NCBI GenBank assembly: GCA_025677835.1
Contig: JAIXMR010000036.1
Location: 62,001-126,000, forward strand
Source of the DNA: Sporodiniella umbellata
Lineage: Eukaryota; Mucoromycota; Mucoromycetes; Mucorales; Rhizopodaceae
Length of the DNA stretch: 64,000 bases
Reading direction: 5' to 3'
Shown here piece after piece: positions 35,601 through 46,547 of this stretch. Made by a program: the position numbers and the translations under genes. The notes beneath the pieces are model-generated. The model searched no databases and was not told where the DNA came from. It worked only from the letters and a program-made list of their open reading frames with translations. Positions within the stretch are counted from its first letter, which is position 1; each line of letters starts with the position of its first letter.

Positions 35601-38600
35601 TTCTTTTTTCTTTTTCTTTTTTACACAAAGCATAGCCATGGCACTCAAAGAGGCAGACTGCAAATGTTTTCCCTCTTCTTCCATCAGCTGCGTCATATTT
35701 TCTCTCTCTTTGGATTCTTTATATTGTTCCAAGATATCACGCATCATAGTGGCCTCTCTTTGCTGTGCAGTTTTTGCAGAAACGCCATAGCCGCACCATT
35801 CTTCAAACATTTTGTATAAACTAAGTCGCGTTTCAAATGACATGATTGCTGTGGGGTCGTCAAGTTGCATTATGTTGTCGTATAACTTTTCAACCAGGCC
35901 ACATAGATGTATTCGTAGCCGTTGATAATCCCATTCAAGCTGTGCTTCTGTATCGGCCAAAAAAGATTTTGTTTCTTTGATAAAGCTTGTGAGCACATTA
36001 GTCAAATTTTTGTCCGAAACAATATCCAAGTCTGAAAGGCTGTCTGCAGTAAACTCGAACACACTCATTATTGAAATTCGGAGGCGATCGTTCTTTTTGC
36101 TTCGCTTGTTTTGATAAGGTTTTTGGTTGTTTCTTTGCTTTCCATCTTCTAAAACAATTCGAACGTACCCTTCAAGCTCTGCTATAAGAAACTTGTAAAC
36201 GTTTTTGTTAATATGACCAAAGGCTTCTATAACCCCTTCCCTAATTTGTCGGTGTTCGCATGTCAAAAATGGTAGCATCAAGCGGAAAAGATCTCTTGGG
36301 CTCGATATTTTTCCAATGCTTGTAGGCTCTTTGCGACCGACACTTGACCATAGCGGAGTGGACACTACTGCCTCTTGTACGTGCGTGGCTGTGATGCATG
36401 TGAACATTAAGTAAATGCGCCATTGGTCTACTACCTCAAGACTTGCTGTCTTTTGGCTAGAGTTACTGTTTTTTGATATGCTCAAAGTCCCCGTAGCACT
36501 AGCTTTCATTGTTTCCATCCATGCCAAAATCAAAGGGTTGATTTGTAATATCCTGTTACATATCCCTATTCTACACTGTGCTGTTGTTTGAGGAAAACTC
36601 TGAAAAAATCTTTTAAGTATTTCAGGAAAGCAGGCATTCCATAGAGCAGTATCAGAGGGTTGATCACTTTCTGCAATAAGACACAGAAATTCGCTCGTAT
36701 TTTTTCTCTGGTGATGTATAAGTTTACTACGAGCCTCAGCAGAAAGCTTGCTTCCAAATAAAACAGTAGTATCTTTTCCCATTTTAAGCATTTCTTGACC
36801 GATACAGTCAAACGCACTATACATACTGTCTATAAATGTGTCATCTTTGCTTTCTGCTGCTGCAGAATTAGGTTCACCCACTTCATTACTCAAAAGGCTT
36901 TTCAGACTGTTAGATATATTTGCCGTTATTTTAAGTATACGGAAAGCTGACTTTCGACACAATGGAGACTGACTACATAAAAGCCATAGCCCATCTGCTT
37001 CTGTTTCTTGAATCATGTCCAACACTTGCCCCATATTTTTCTTCAAGTAATCTTTGGGGTTAACTTCTGGATCTTTGTTTAGAGTACCCGACTCTAGCTG
37101 TTCTGCCCAAATGGAAAGCAGCTCAACATAGAGCCCAATAATGCCACCGCTTTCACTAACAGATGTACCAACAATTGGTCCAGTAGCAAGAGATTGAATG
37201 ATATCGACATATTTATCTTCAATTTTCGATATATGGCGTAAAAAAACAAGCGCTACTGTTTGGCTATCTACTTGTGTAGCTATACGTATCAATGCTTTTG
37301 AAGCTGATTTGATTATTTCAGGATCAGTATGAACTGCATATCTGGCTAACATTTCTATAAGCTTAGGTAAAGCTATGCCGGCTGGCATAAGACGGGGTAT
37401 ACAATCTAGTATTGACTTGATAACATCAAAGTAGGGCTGTTTGTCCTTGGTATATGAAACTAAAAAGCTGGTATATTGATGATGTATCTGAGGCCCACTT
37501 TCCGATGTTCCTCCGCTGTTAGCAAATATAGGAACTGAGTAATTGTTTGTATTTAAGGTTGCTACATTGCCAGCCGCAGAGAATGGACGAAGTATGATAT
37601 TTTTTTCGTCCAAAACCAGCAACTTCCCAAAAGTCTGGTCTAAGCTCATCAATGTTTTGGAAATGGTTTCTTCAATCTTTTCTAAAACATCAGATTTTAC
37701 AGCCCGGACGGGAGTTAAGAAAACATCAGCAGAGCCAAGAACAGAAATACCGCATGCAGACATATCAGTATCTGAAGGAAACGGAGGTCGCTGTACATTG
37801 TTCTCTAAATCTGAAAGCATCAATCCGAAAGCATTGAGTGCAATTATCATTCTCTCCGGGTTAATTGTCTCCCAGGTATGTGTGTTGCCTGTTGTTGATG
37901 TGGTGTCTGTGTTCAATAAATAAAACAGTATTTTCTTGGTGCCTGAATCAATGTCTCGCATTAACGAAAAATATGTGATTAGTACTAAGTGATCTAGAGG
38001 AGTGTCAGACGGGTATACTGCGCGTCGAAAAGGTGGGAATAGTGTTTTGATAATGTTATCGAGTTTTTTATAGGTAACTGAGGTACTTTCTGTACATCTA
38101 AACAGGTACGTCCATACTAATCTTGATATACACCCCAATACCAAAAGCCTAGTGTGCTTATCTTGCTGTTGAGATAAAACACAAATGGGTTAACTGCTAA
38201 AAAAAAAAAACTTAATATACATACTTTGTTAAGTTTTTGGTAACAGCTTTCTAAAACTGGTAACCAATTTGCAGCAAAGAAATCTTTACGGCTGACACAA
38301 AGCAAAGTGGTAATTAGTGGGTATCCAGCCTTTCAATCACATTAGTATATATATCGTTATTTATATTAGATAAACTTCTTACAGATGTGTCTCTTGGCTT
38401 TAGTGTCATTTTCAAAGCTCGGGGGTACATCAAATCTATTGCTTTTGCCCATGAAGGAAAGTTTACTTCAGCAACAGCAACCTATAATTGCGGTCTCAGT
38501 TAAGCTAATGTTTCTGATAGAATGGCAATACGTACTTCCGCTACTGGTAACAAAAGTTGAATAAATAAAGCAGCATAGGCATGCTTAACCTTAGCTCCAT

Positions 38601-39744
38601 GTGCGTCTTTAAAAAAGCTTGCACAGCTACATAAGAAATCGGCAGTTTCTTCTAATGCATCTACAGGGTATAGCTAAAATGGGTGTTTTAAAAACTCCTG
38701 TATTAAATGGCTTCCTTTTCACGTTACCTTGACTTTGAGATATCGCATTCCTTTTATAAGCATTTCCATGTGGCTTTGTCTCTCTTTCATTATTGTTTGA
38801 CTATTGTATTTTTCCAATTCGGCGATAAACCTATCACTAACCGAGGCAAATCTTATATTTGACAGTTCACCAATCAATTCGGCGAATAAGTCCATACTAG
38901 CAGTTCTGTTTTTGGATCTTTTGATAGCCTCTCTAGAAGCAAAGCGTTACACCTTTTTTTGGAATTTCATGCCTAATGGTTTATTGACACTTACGGGTCA
39001 GCTTTTTTTAGCTGGTTAAAGACAATCTCTTCTAAATTTTCTCCTAAATCGTCCGGCAAGGACCCAGGCACTAATTTTTTTATGATCTCAATTAAAGCTC
39101 GACATAAAATAAAAACGGAAGCAAGCTTTGATTCACAACGCATCAATTAATACAATATTTCCCTTTTTTTTTTTTACTCCTTTTAAAGTACTTACTGACT
39201 GTCTTTCCTTCATTACAGAATGTATTTGACGTGTCCGTGATAATGGTGCGCTATCACTAAATAGAAAAGCGATGGTTAGACGTATAGCCACTTTTCTTTC
39301 TATTTTATGTCTACTTTGGCTGAAAATCGTACCTAACCCGTTTGATGACTGAGGGATCCAAAGGCTCTACCTTCGCTTTTCTCCACCTCATAACTGCGTC
39401 AATGACTGCGCTCTGCTGCGTTGCTGCCAATGAAGAAAGCGAGTATATAACTTTGTCAAAGTTTTCGTCTGCCCCTTGACCAAGTAGTTTTCGAAGATCA
39501 ATATCACTATCCTACATTGTAAGAGTTTACTTAACGGTGAATAAAGTTAAAGATTGTGTTGTACCACTCCCAAATTTAAAATGAGCGACATCTTTGCATC
39601 TGCAGCATTTTCGAATTGTGTAAATATAACGTTGAGTGCATAATCCGCGCTGGATATTGTGGTCAAATCTTGATCTGATAATGATGTTGAACTTTTGCTA
39701 ACAGCAATGGCTGGGTTATCCATGTATTCATTGTTGAAGCTCAT
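32670..39744 (-). CDS. TAO3: Furry/TAO3/Mor2 cell-morphogenesis scaffold
   Basis: Eleven exons: 39565-39744, 39333-39511, 39196-39256, 38995-39125, 38728-38932, 38536-38673, 38383-38481, 38225-38329, 35625-38165, 35411-35544 and 32670-35364. They total 6,468 nt and 2,155 residues, close to yeast Tao3. N-terminal exons contain the Furry-family run FDKVIYSL...VMRWRK, FADLCS-like LEETADFLCSCASFFKDAHG and GYPLITTLLCVSRKDFF. The rest is helical HEAT/ARM-like. Furry proteins scaffold NDR/LATS-type kinases with Mob in the RAM/MOR pathway of polarised growth and cell separation. An apparent frame break near 35,400 is a 46-nt intron with a GCTAACC branch site. Eight short exons precede two very long ones. 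Assignment is confident. Confidence 0.92.
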
Positions 39745-39786
39745 TTTTTGTTTTCTGCAGTAGTGTCTATTGTGTGTTGCTATCGA

Positions 39787-40109
39787 ATGAATCAGGCCGT
39801 CTCTTCTCTGCTACAATTGGATCAGGTACATCAATTGTTGAAAAAGCAGTTGTTTGTAAAGTTGAAACGCTACCTGAGCACTAAAGGAGCAGGCGCTGCT
39901 TTAAAATGTTCAACCACCAATCAAAAAAATCAAGGCAAGCGTATCAAATGTCTTTATTTGTATTTGGTATGGCCGCTTCAGCATCTCAATATTCGGAGTG
40001 TTAATGTAAGCTCAAATGTCAAAGAAAAACAGCGTCAAACCCTTTAAAACTCTTAGGTTTGCATAGAAATACCTAACGCTTCAAATCAGTATAGAAATAA
40101 TTTTAAATA
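39787..40109 (+). CDS. Possible small protein, unrecognised
   Basis: An ATG at 39787 opens a frame starting MNQAVSSLLQLDQVHQ. It reaches a good GTAAGC donor after codon 73; a phase-0 acceptor before about 40057 would add VCIEIPNASNQYRNNFK and a stop at about 40107-40109, giving near 90 residues. The protein is basic in the middle (KLKRYL, KNQGKRIK). It starts only about 40 nt from the divergent TAO3 start codon, so promoter room is very small. I recognise no family. It could be an unannotated small gene or chance open frame. Confidence 0.25.
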
Positions 40110-42272
40110 GCTAGTTTTGCTTTATGTACTTTATTGTCGTCCCCCAAAACTTTTATATACAGCTAAAGTTGAGCTTCGACCTGGCCAGCTAACTAATAAT
40201 AGAATCTGTCTATATTGGTAAGGGCATCAGGTTCAATTGTCTCTAAAGCCGGAAGATGTCTTAGTTTAATGGAAAACAACAATTCACAAAAAGAACTTCT
40301 CTATTGATTTATAGATATCAAATCTCATTTTATGATCACTCCATCATTACGTCACGGGTCTTTGTATATTTACAACATGTAACAGGGCTGGAAAGCTAAA
40401 GAATCAAAAACATGACATAATAGCTCCAATGCGAAACTATTTTAATCTGGCTGATCTCTTTCAGTTTTATTCAAAGAAAGTAGTACATGAAAAAACAACA
40501 GATGGTAATGTCTTACATTTTACACTGTCGAAAGAAAAAAGTTTTTGTGAAATGCCTTTTTAGATAGCCTCACTTGTTCAAAATCGAATATTTGCCTTGA
40601 TGATTGAGAAACCATATAGTATAGCAGTTGTTAAAAGGGGTTCATATACTGTTATTTAAGCTTCATTTGTAATAATATGGATGCCTGTTTGTTTAAAAGC
40701 TAGTTTATTGTTTTTGATAAATGAAATTCGACATTCCCCGGTCTAGGAAACTCAAAATATTTTTAATGGAAAGCTCAAGCTGCAAAAACAAAAAGAAACG
40801 ATGGCTAAAGTTTCGATTTAGAACTTCAAAATTTTTGGCTTTATATTTGTCTTTGTTAGGTTTTTTTTATAGGACGGTTTATTTGCCGAATCGTATTTGT
40901 TCTGATCCAAGTCTAGAATCATGGGAGCTCAGGGGAAGAGCTGCAAACAAAAATATTCCGCACCCGATTTGGTTTTACCTTTTAAAGAAAAATTTTTGTT
41001 TGTAGGTTCCTTTTAAAGAAAAAATGATAGTAGGCACAAAAAGAAAAGCGCTAGTTGAACTTTCAGTAGAAAGATAGTTTTTGAAATTGAAAAGCCTAAT
41101 AACAGACGAAACCGCAATCTTTTGTCTAATACAAACCATAAATTTTATCGAATAAAATATATTTATAAGACTGTAAAAAGTCAATTGTCTTTCATTTGAA
41201 CTGCTTGTTTTATGCAAAAAAAAAAAAATACAAACACACCAAACATGTCTAAAATGTCTGCCCGAAAAAAGTTTCTTAGAGTAAACTTAAGCGCTTTTGA
41301 GTCACTGCCTTGTATAAAGATAGAGAGTCTTGAAACTAAAGATTTTTTTTCAAATACTGTTGACAGATGTTTATCGCTTGATCTAGAAAGTATGACTCTT
41401 GAGAAGTATTTACATAAAAAAAAGACAAGAAAAGACTTAGAAAACCCTTAAAAACACTTATATTGACAACCATTGCGTATGTATATGTATAATGGTAAAT
41501 AGCTCAGATTGATGATCGCTTTGAAAAACAGTATAAACTTTTCAACATCTATGGCTCTACGTCGCGTTGACAGTACATTAATAAAAACCACTTACAAAAA
41601 CATTTTAGATTGGTTTAAACACTATTAAAATCTGTAACCAAACTCTAAAAATGTTCTTGTCACATTCGCTATTATTGTGATTGAGTATTTGAATATAGAT
41701 AGTTGCAACATCTAATTTGTAACTGTTGACTCTTTAAAGCAAAAATCGGGTCAATCAACAATATGTATTTGATGGAGATGCTTTATTTATCGGAGAAAAT
41801 TTCACTGTTCTGACAGGAAAGGATCTTCATTTTTTTTTAACTGTGGAAATCAGACCTTATTTTAGGCTGTATCTTTTGAACTCAAAATACATACAAAGAG
41901 TTGGAAGAAAGATACATCATAATTTGTCACTATATAAGTCCTCTGCACCTCTATTTGAGTTGCAGTACCACCTGAGAGTATTTTATCTAGCCAAGTTTAT
42001 GTACTTGGACTCCTGTCAAGTCCAAAAAACCTTTTCTTTTTGGCAATATTTTTGTTTTTTCCGGATGTATTTACATTAATAAAAAAACTTTGATATAAAA
42101 CCGAGTAGTTGTCTTCAGCCTATCTGTATTGCGAAAGTCCTCAACACTTTAAACAAAAAGGAGCGACTGTCTTTTTATCAGGAGTCAAAAAGAAGAAACT
42201 CCTGTCGTTTGCTTTATTAGCAAGTTTTCAGATAGGTATTCAGTTCATAAAGTACACGGAAACAGTGAAGGC
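40110..42272. other. Unresolved AT-rich region with scattered open frames
   Basis: No gene is confidently supported. Plus-strand frames at about 40431-40659 (an open run broken by one TAG at 40561), 40721-41005, 41212-41451 and 41843-42079 have mixed composition rather than homopolymer, and some sit next to donor- or acceptor-like sites. I could not join them in phase or match them to a family. They may be remnants of one decayed gene, parts of an unusual gene, or chance. Confidence 0.35.
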
Positions 42273-42717
42273 TTACTCCGTATGCTCATCAATAAATTTC
42301 TTGATTTTTTCTAGCATATTGATTTTGATAGATTCATGAATGGTTGCTAAAAATTGAAATGAGTAAAAAAAATCGAGAGTTTTTTGTGAATACATCTGCC
42401 GTAATCCGAAGAATCTTTAAAAAGATCTTCAAAAGTAAGATCGTCGTTTTCTTTTTTCTGCACCGCCTCTAAACAAAGTTACGTTTATATTGTTGTATAC
42501 TACGAAATGAGAGAACATTGCTGTTTTCTTACCTCGGCAGTAGGCGTTTAAGGAATCGCTCCAGCCAGATTCAACTAGTTGAGATCGAAGCATTTGTAGT
42601 AACCTTTTTAAACAGTCAACAAACTGTAAGAACCGAAAATTGGTACTACCTCTCCTTCTCTCCTGATTCCACAAAAATCTGCCTAATTGCTAATTCTGTT
42701 TTGCATGGGCTCGACAT
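42273..42717 (-). CDS. SUS1: SUS1/ENY2, subunit of SAGA deubiquitinase module and TREX-2
   Basis: Four small exons: 42650-42717, 42533-42603, 42394-42468 and 42273-42346, totalling 288 nt and 95 residues. The joined protein starts MSSPCKTELAIRQIFVES, continues with GEKER into LRSQLVESGWSDSL, then DDLTFEDLFKD, and ends with a helix of the kind seen in all ENY2 proteins. The order of the five helices and the length match the family exactly. SUS1 couples histone H2B deubiquitination in SAGA with mRNA export at nuclear pores through TREX-2. It is divergent from the NOT1-like gene, with a shared promoter of about 420 nt. Yeast SUS1 is also intron-interrupted. Longer frames on the opposite strand here are shadows. 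Confidence 0.94.
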
Positions 42718-43138
42718 TATTTTCGAAACCAGAAGACAAGTATTGTACTTGTCTGGATTTTATTTTGCAAGACATATCACTGTGATCGCAAGTCACTGTA
42801 TACTAACATATGCACCATCTGGTACGCAACCAATAAAAATAGGTAGAGCAAAAATCTCAGCAATCAAAATGCAGTAGTTACAAACTGCAACTTCTGTTCT
42901 CTTATTTTCCAAGTAGAATTAAAAGAACACAGAGCTTTAGTTAAAATAGGCTTTATTCGTTCTCAAAAGTTTCAGTACATTTCTATTAATAACAGTAAAG
43001 TGCCAGAATGAGGTACTTTAGCTGTCTTACAGTATCTAAGCGTACTTCAGCCGAGTTTAAAATAATTTTGGATTTTCTCTGAACACTATCGTTCTTGTTT
43101 TTTTTTTTTTTTTTTTTTTGCATAAATGCCATGTACAA
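42718..43138. promoter_or_regulatory. Shared divergent promoter region of SUS1 and the NOT1-like gene
   Basis: About 420 nt between two divergent start codons. It includes a T run at about 43099-43119 close to the NOT1-like start. I see no further gene and no defined regulatory motif. Confidence 0.45.
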
Positions 43139-45822
43139 ATGAATGGCAATTTTACTAAACTCTTGACTTGCGGTTTAGAACAAAACTGTTTAGAAGAATC
43201 ACAAAAATACGAATTGTTGCGAATTGTGAAAGCACAGACAACTTTATTAATAGCAGGCTTGAATGACGATAATTTTTCGAGATGCTCACTTGAAATTGAA
43301 AACGTAAGTTTTCTAAAACTGAAAACTTGCAAAGTAATTGAATTCTATAAAGTTGATCACGACTTATGGTGAGAGCTTACACGAACACCTTATGCTTTTT
43401 TTGCTGTCAAACATCCACACGGATTTGACAAACAGTCATCTCAAAAGTGCCTTATTAAACCAACACGCCAAATTTCAAAAAAAGAAAACTCAATCAGCTA
43501 TTACTTTTTTTAAAGCCTTCCGCAAGTTCTGTCAGCTAAATGCAATAGAAAGTTTCGATCTTCGACTTTTCATTGATTCGATCGGCTTTCTTGACTCTTT
43601 TGATATAGCAGCATTATCCCTTTCTCTATTACTTGATACAGAAAGCAGTGCTAGGCAGCAAGGTAAAAACCAAGGGTCGACACAACAGAACTATTTGATG
43701 TTTACTTTGTGTTTTTGCAGCGCTATTGACACTTCATGAAAGTATGAACAAGCTTCCATACGCATTGCATGCCATAGAATCTTTTGATGAGGATATTATT
43801 TTGTATTTTGTAGACTGCTTTACAAGAGTGATAAATCTTGACATATATGAACCAAGAACAGACAGTATATCCTTAGTTTTAACTCTAGTTGAAAGCCATC
43901 TATCAGAGCCAGTATTAGTGGGCAAACTCCAGAAAATGATTTCAGCGTCCTCCCTAAAAAACCAACTAAAGGAACTAGACACATTACTCAATAAACAACC
44001 AATGACACAACCGGAACTATTGCGTACCAACAGAATAATAGAAGATCTAATCAGCTTTGACCCGTCTTCTTCAAAAAACGTTTTGGATACTATGATAAAA
44101 AAACAGGTATGCTTTCTTCCTTTTCAAGCGTTTTGTCAATTTAACCTTCTATAATCAATTTAGACTTTCCCTTCTTTGCTAGACTTATTATCTCCTCAAA
44201 TCTCTGTAAATATCGCGTTGGAAGCAACCTTTGAAAAACGTTTTGATATAAAAAGCTGGATAGAAGAGAAAGCACAAGATGCTTCGTTTGCTGAACATTG
44301 TTTTCATTTTTTGTCACATATGGTGGCTTTTGAGGAGGCATTGAAACCCACATTTTATAGAAACTTTCCTGTTGAAATTATGAAAAGTACTTTAAAAGCG
44401 GCCTCGTGCAGGTTAGTTTTTTTTTTTTTTCGAAAAAAAGGCGAGCTATAAAAGGCTGATACTTTAAAAACAGCGAAGTTTCCACAAACGAAGTGGTACA
44501 ACTGCAAAATCAGATTTTGTATCAGTACTCTGACTTTGACACTATAATTGACGGGCTCAAAACACCTGTGACAGAAGAAGAGACCAACATATACTATGAG
44601 CGGCTCTATAACAATACTTTTCCAGTGAAGAAAATGGTTGATATGCTCAAACAGTTGAAGATATCTAGAAGCTTAAGAGATAGACAGCTTTTTATCTGTA
44701 TGATTCATACTCTTTTTGATGAATATCCTTTTTTCTCAAAATACCCCGAAAAAGAGTTGAATATTACTAGCGTTTTGTTTGGCCAGCTTGTCCAACAGGA
44801 TGTTTTGGCAGATACTATACTGGAAAAGGCGCTAGCTTTGATTTTGGAATCGCTGAATATCCCTATAAACACGAAATTGGTTACGTTTGGGATACACGCC
44901 TTGAATCAATTTGAGTATAGATTGTCAGAGCTTCCACAGTTTTGTGTAAAAGTACTGCAACTACCTTACTTTGTAAAAAGTCAACCTAGATTGACAAGCG
45001 TTATTGCAGCATCCCAGAGAAACAAACCTTACGAACTCGGACTTGGAGATTTTGTACCAATAACTTGTATATATTTACCTTCGCTTTCAAAATCAAGAGG
45101 ATGTGAGGCAGTCGGCTCGATTCAGTTCAGTAACCCAGACGACCAGATGAAAGATAGGCTTTCAGCTGTAGTAGATAGCCTTGTTAAGGATAATATAGAT
45201 ATCAAAGCAGCAGAGCTGAAAGTCCTGTTAGATCCGTCATACTATCCATGGTTTGGACGCTATGTGGTTAGCAAAGCAATATCATCTCCAACTGACTTTC
45301 ATCGGGATTTCTCAATGCTGTTGGAGTTCATTGGCTCAAAGCCCCTGAATATCCACATTTTGTATGCAACGCTTTCAAAGATTATGATGGTGCTGAACTA
45401 TACACACATACCACCAACCGAATCAGAATACTCCTCATCAAAAAATATCGGCTCGTGGCTAGGAGGGTTGACTTTAGCCAATGACAAACCCCTTCTGGAC
45501 AAGTATATGAATATTAAGGTTTGTTTTCTTTTTCTTTTTTGCTCCCAAAGCAAAAGTTTCCAACAGAGAAATTTGAAATTGAGACTGATACTTGATAAAG
45601 ACTTTAATGTTACAGGGATTTCGTACACAAAGGCAATCGATTGTAATACCTATGGTATGTAAAATACTGAAGCAAAGCCTGAATGGGAACGTCTTTTTGA
45701 TACCCAATCCTTGGACAATGGCTATACTTAGAAGCTTGACTGAAATCTACAAACTCACTAATATAGAAAGCGGTGTAAAAGACGAAATAAAGACACTGCT
45801 AAAAGATTTTTCTGTCAACTAA
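43139..45822 (+). CDS. Short NOT1-like (CNOT1) protein ending after the MIF4G domain
   Basis: Six exons: 43139-43303, 43353-43662, 43721-44106, 44164-44411, 44474-45518 and 45601-45822, giving 791 residues. Residues about 1-365 follow the helical N-terminal region of CNOT1. About 407-545 match the HEAT region that binds TTP-like proteins (FICMIHTLFDEYPFF, YPEKELNITSVLFGQL). About 587-787 match the MIF4G domain that binds CAF1 (GSWLGGLTLANDKP, IPNPWTMAILRSL). The frame then stops. NOT1 is normally about 2,000 residues and continues with the CNOT9-binding and C-terminal NOT modules, which are absent; the DNA to 46,547 has no trace of them. It could dock CAF1/CCR4 but not build the whole CCR4-NOT scaffold. 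A paralogue or a truncated sole copy cannot be told apart here. Confidence 0.85.
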
Positions 45823-46547
45823 AGCATTATATCAAATTTGAGAAGCCAAAAAAAAAAAAAGAAAAAACTCTACGGTAATTTTATTTAATAAACTATCTAG
45901 TCTATATATATATAAAGAAATATATAGCGAGCTTGAGAAAAAGATTGTTTTATCAAAAGTGACTTGGAAGTGTTTCACTTTTGTTGCGCTCTCAAAGTTC
46001 AGCAGCTGAATTCATCAGGAGAAAGGTCTGCTCTCTTTTGTCGGCAACACAGAGATATGCTTTTAGAGAGAAGCCTGGTCAAAGTTTTCGGAGGAAATAC
46101 GGGTTACCCGATCCTTAGTTTCACTAAAGAGATGTCTGTAGTTTTTCACAAAGTTTGTCAGATTGACTAGTATGAGTAATGAAAAGTCAGAGATAGTCAT
46201 AAACGGCTCAATACATAGCCTTAGCTTTATTTTTTTTTTGAAAAAAAAAAAAAAAAAAAAAAAACAGGCTCTGGTTATCATATACACTCTGAAGCTTTTT
46301 ATGCAAAGAAATTTTCCATATTTTTTCACAGGAAAAGATAAGAAAAAGATATAATATTAAGATGGGATACAAATGGACGATTTCAATAGAGCCCGTATCC
46401 AATGTGAGGGTTATAAATTGCATCTTAAAGTGATGATAGTATAACGTTTTTTGAAAACATGCTGGAAACAATTATTTGCGAGTCAGAAACAAGTCACTAT
46501 AAATACTTTTTTTTTCCTGTAGAACTTTTTTTCAAACACTTTTGAAT
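45823..46547. other. Intergenic region between NOT1-like and GluRS genes
   Basis: About 725 nt, AT-rich, with AATAAA-like sites just after the NOT1-like stop and an A run at about 46241-46264. Translation of all frames shows no continuation of NOT1 and no other gene. A pyrimidine-rich stretch with CTGTAG near 46516-46522 precedes the GluRS start. Confidence 0.5.

Noticed and set aside
41212..41451. C-terminal MSH5 resemblance (VDRCLSLDLE)
   Set aside because: Only about ten residues are similar and no MutS ATPase motifs lie upstream on the same strand.
42429..42877. Plus-strand frame of 119 codons opposite SUS1
   Set aside because: It is a shadow: the minus strand encodes a complete, well-matched SUS1/ENY2 through four in-phase exons.
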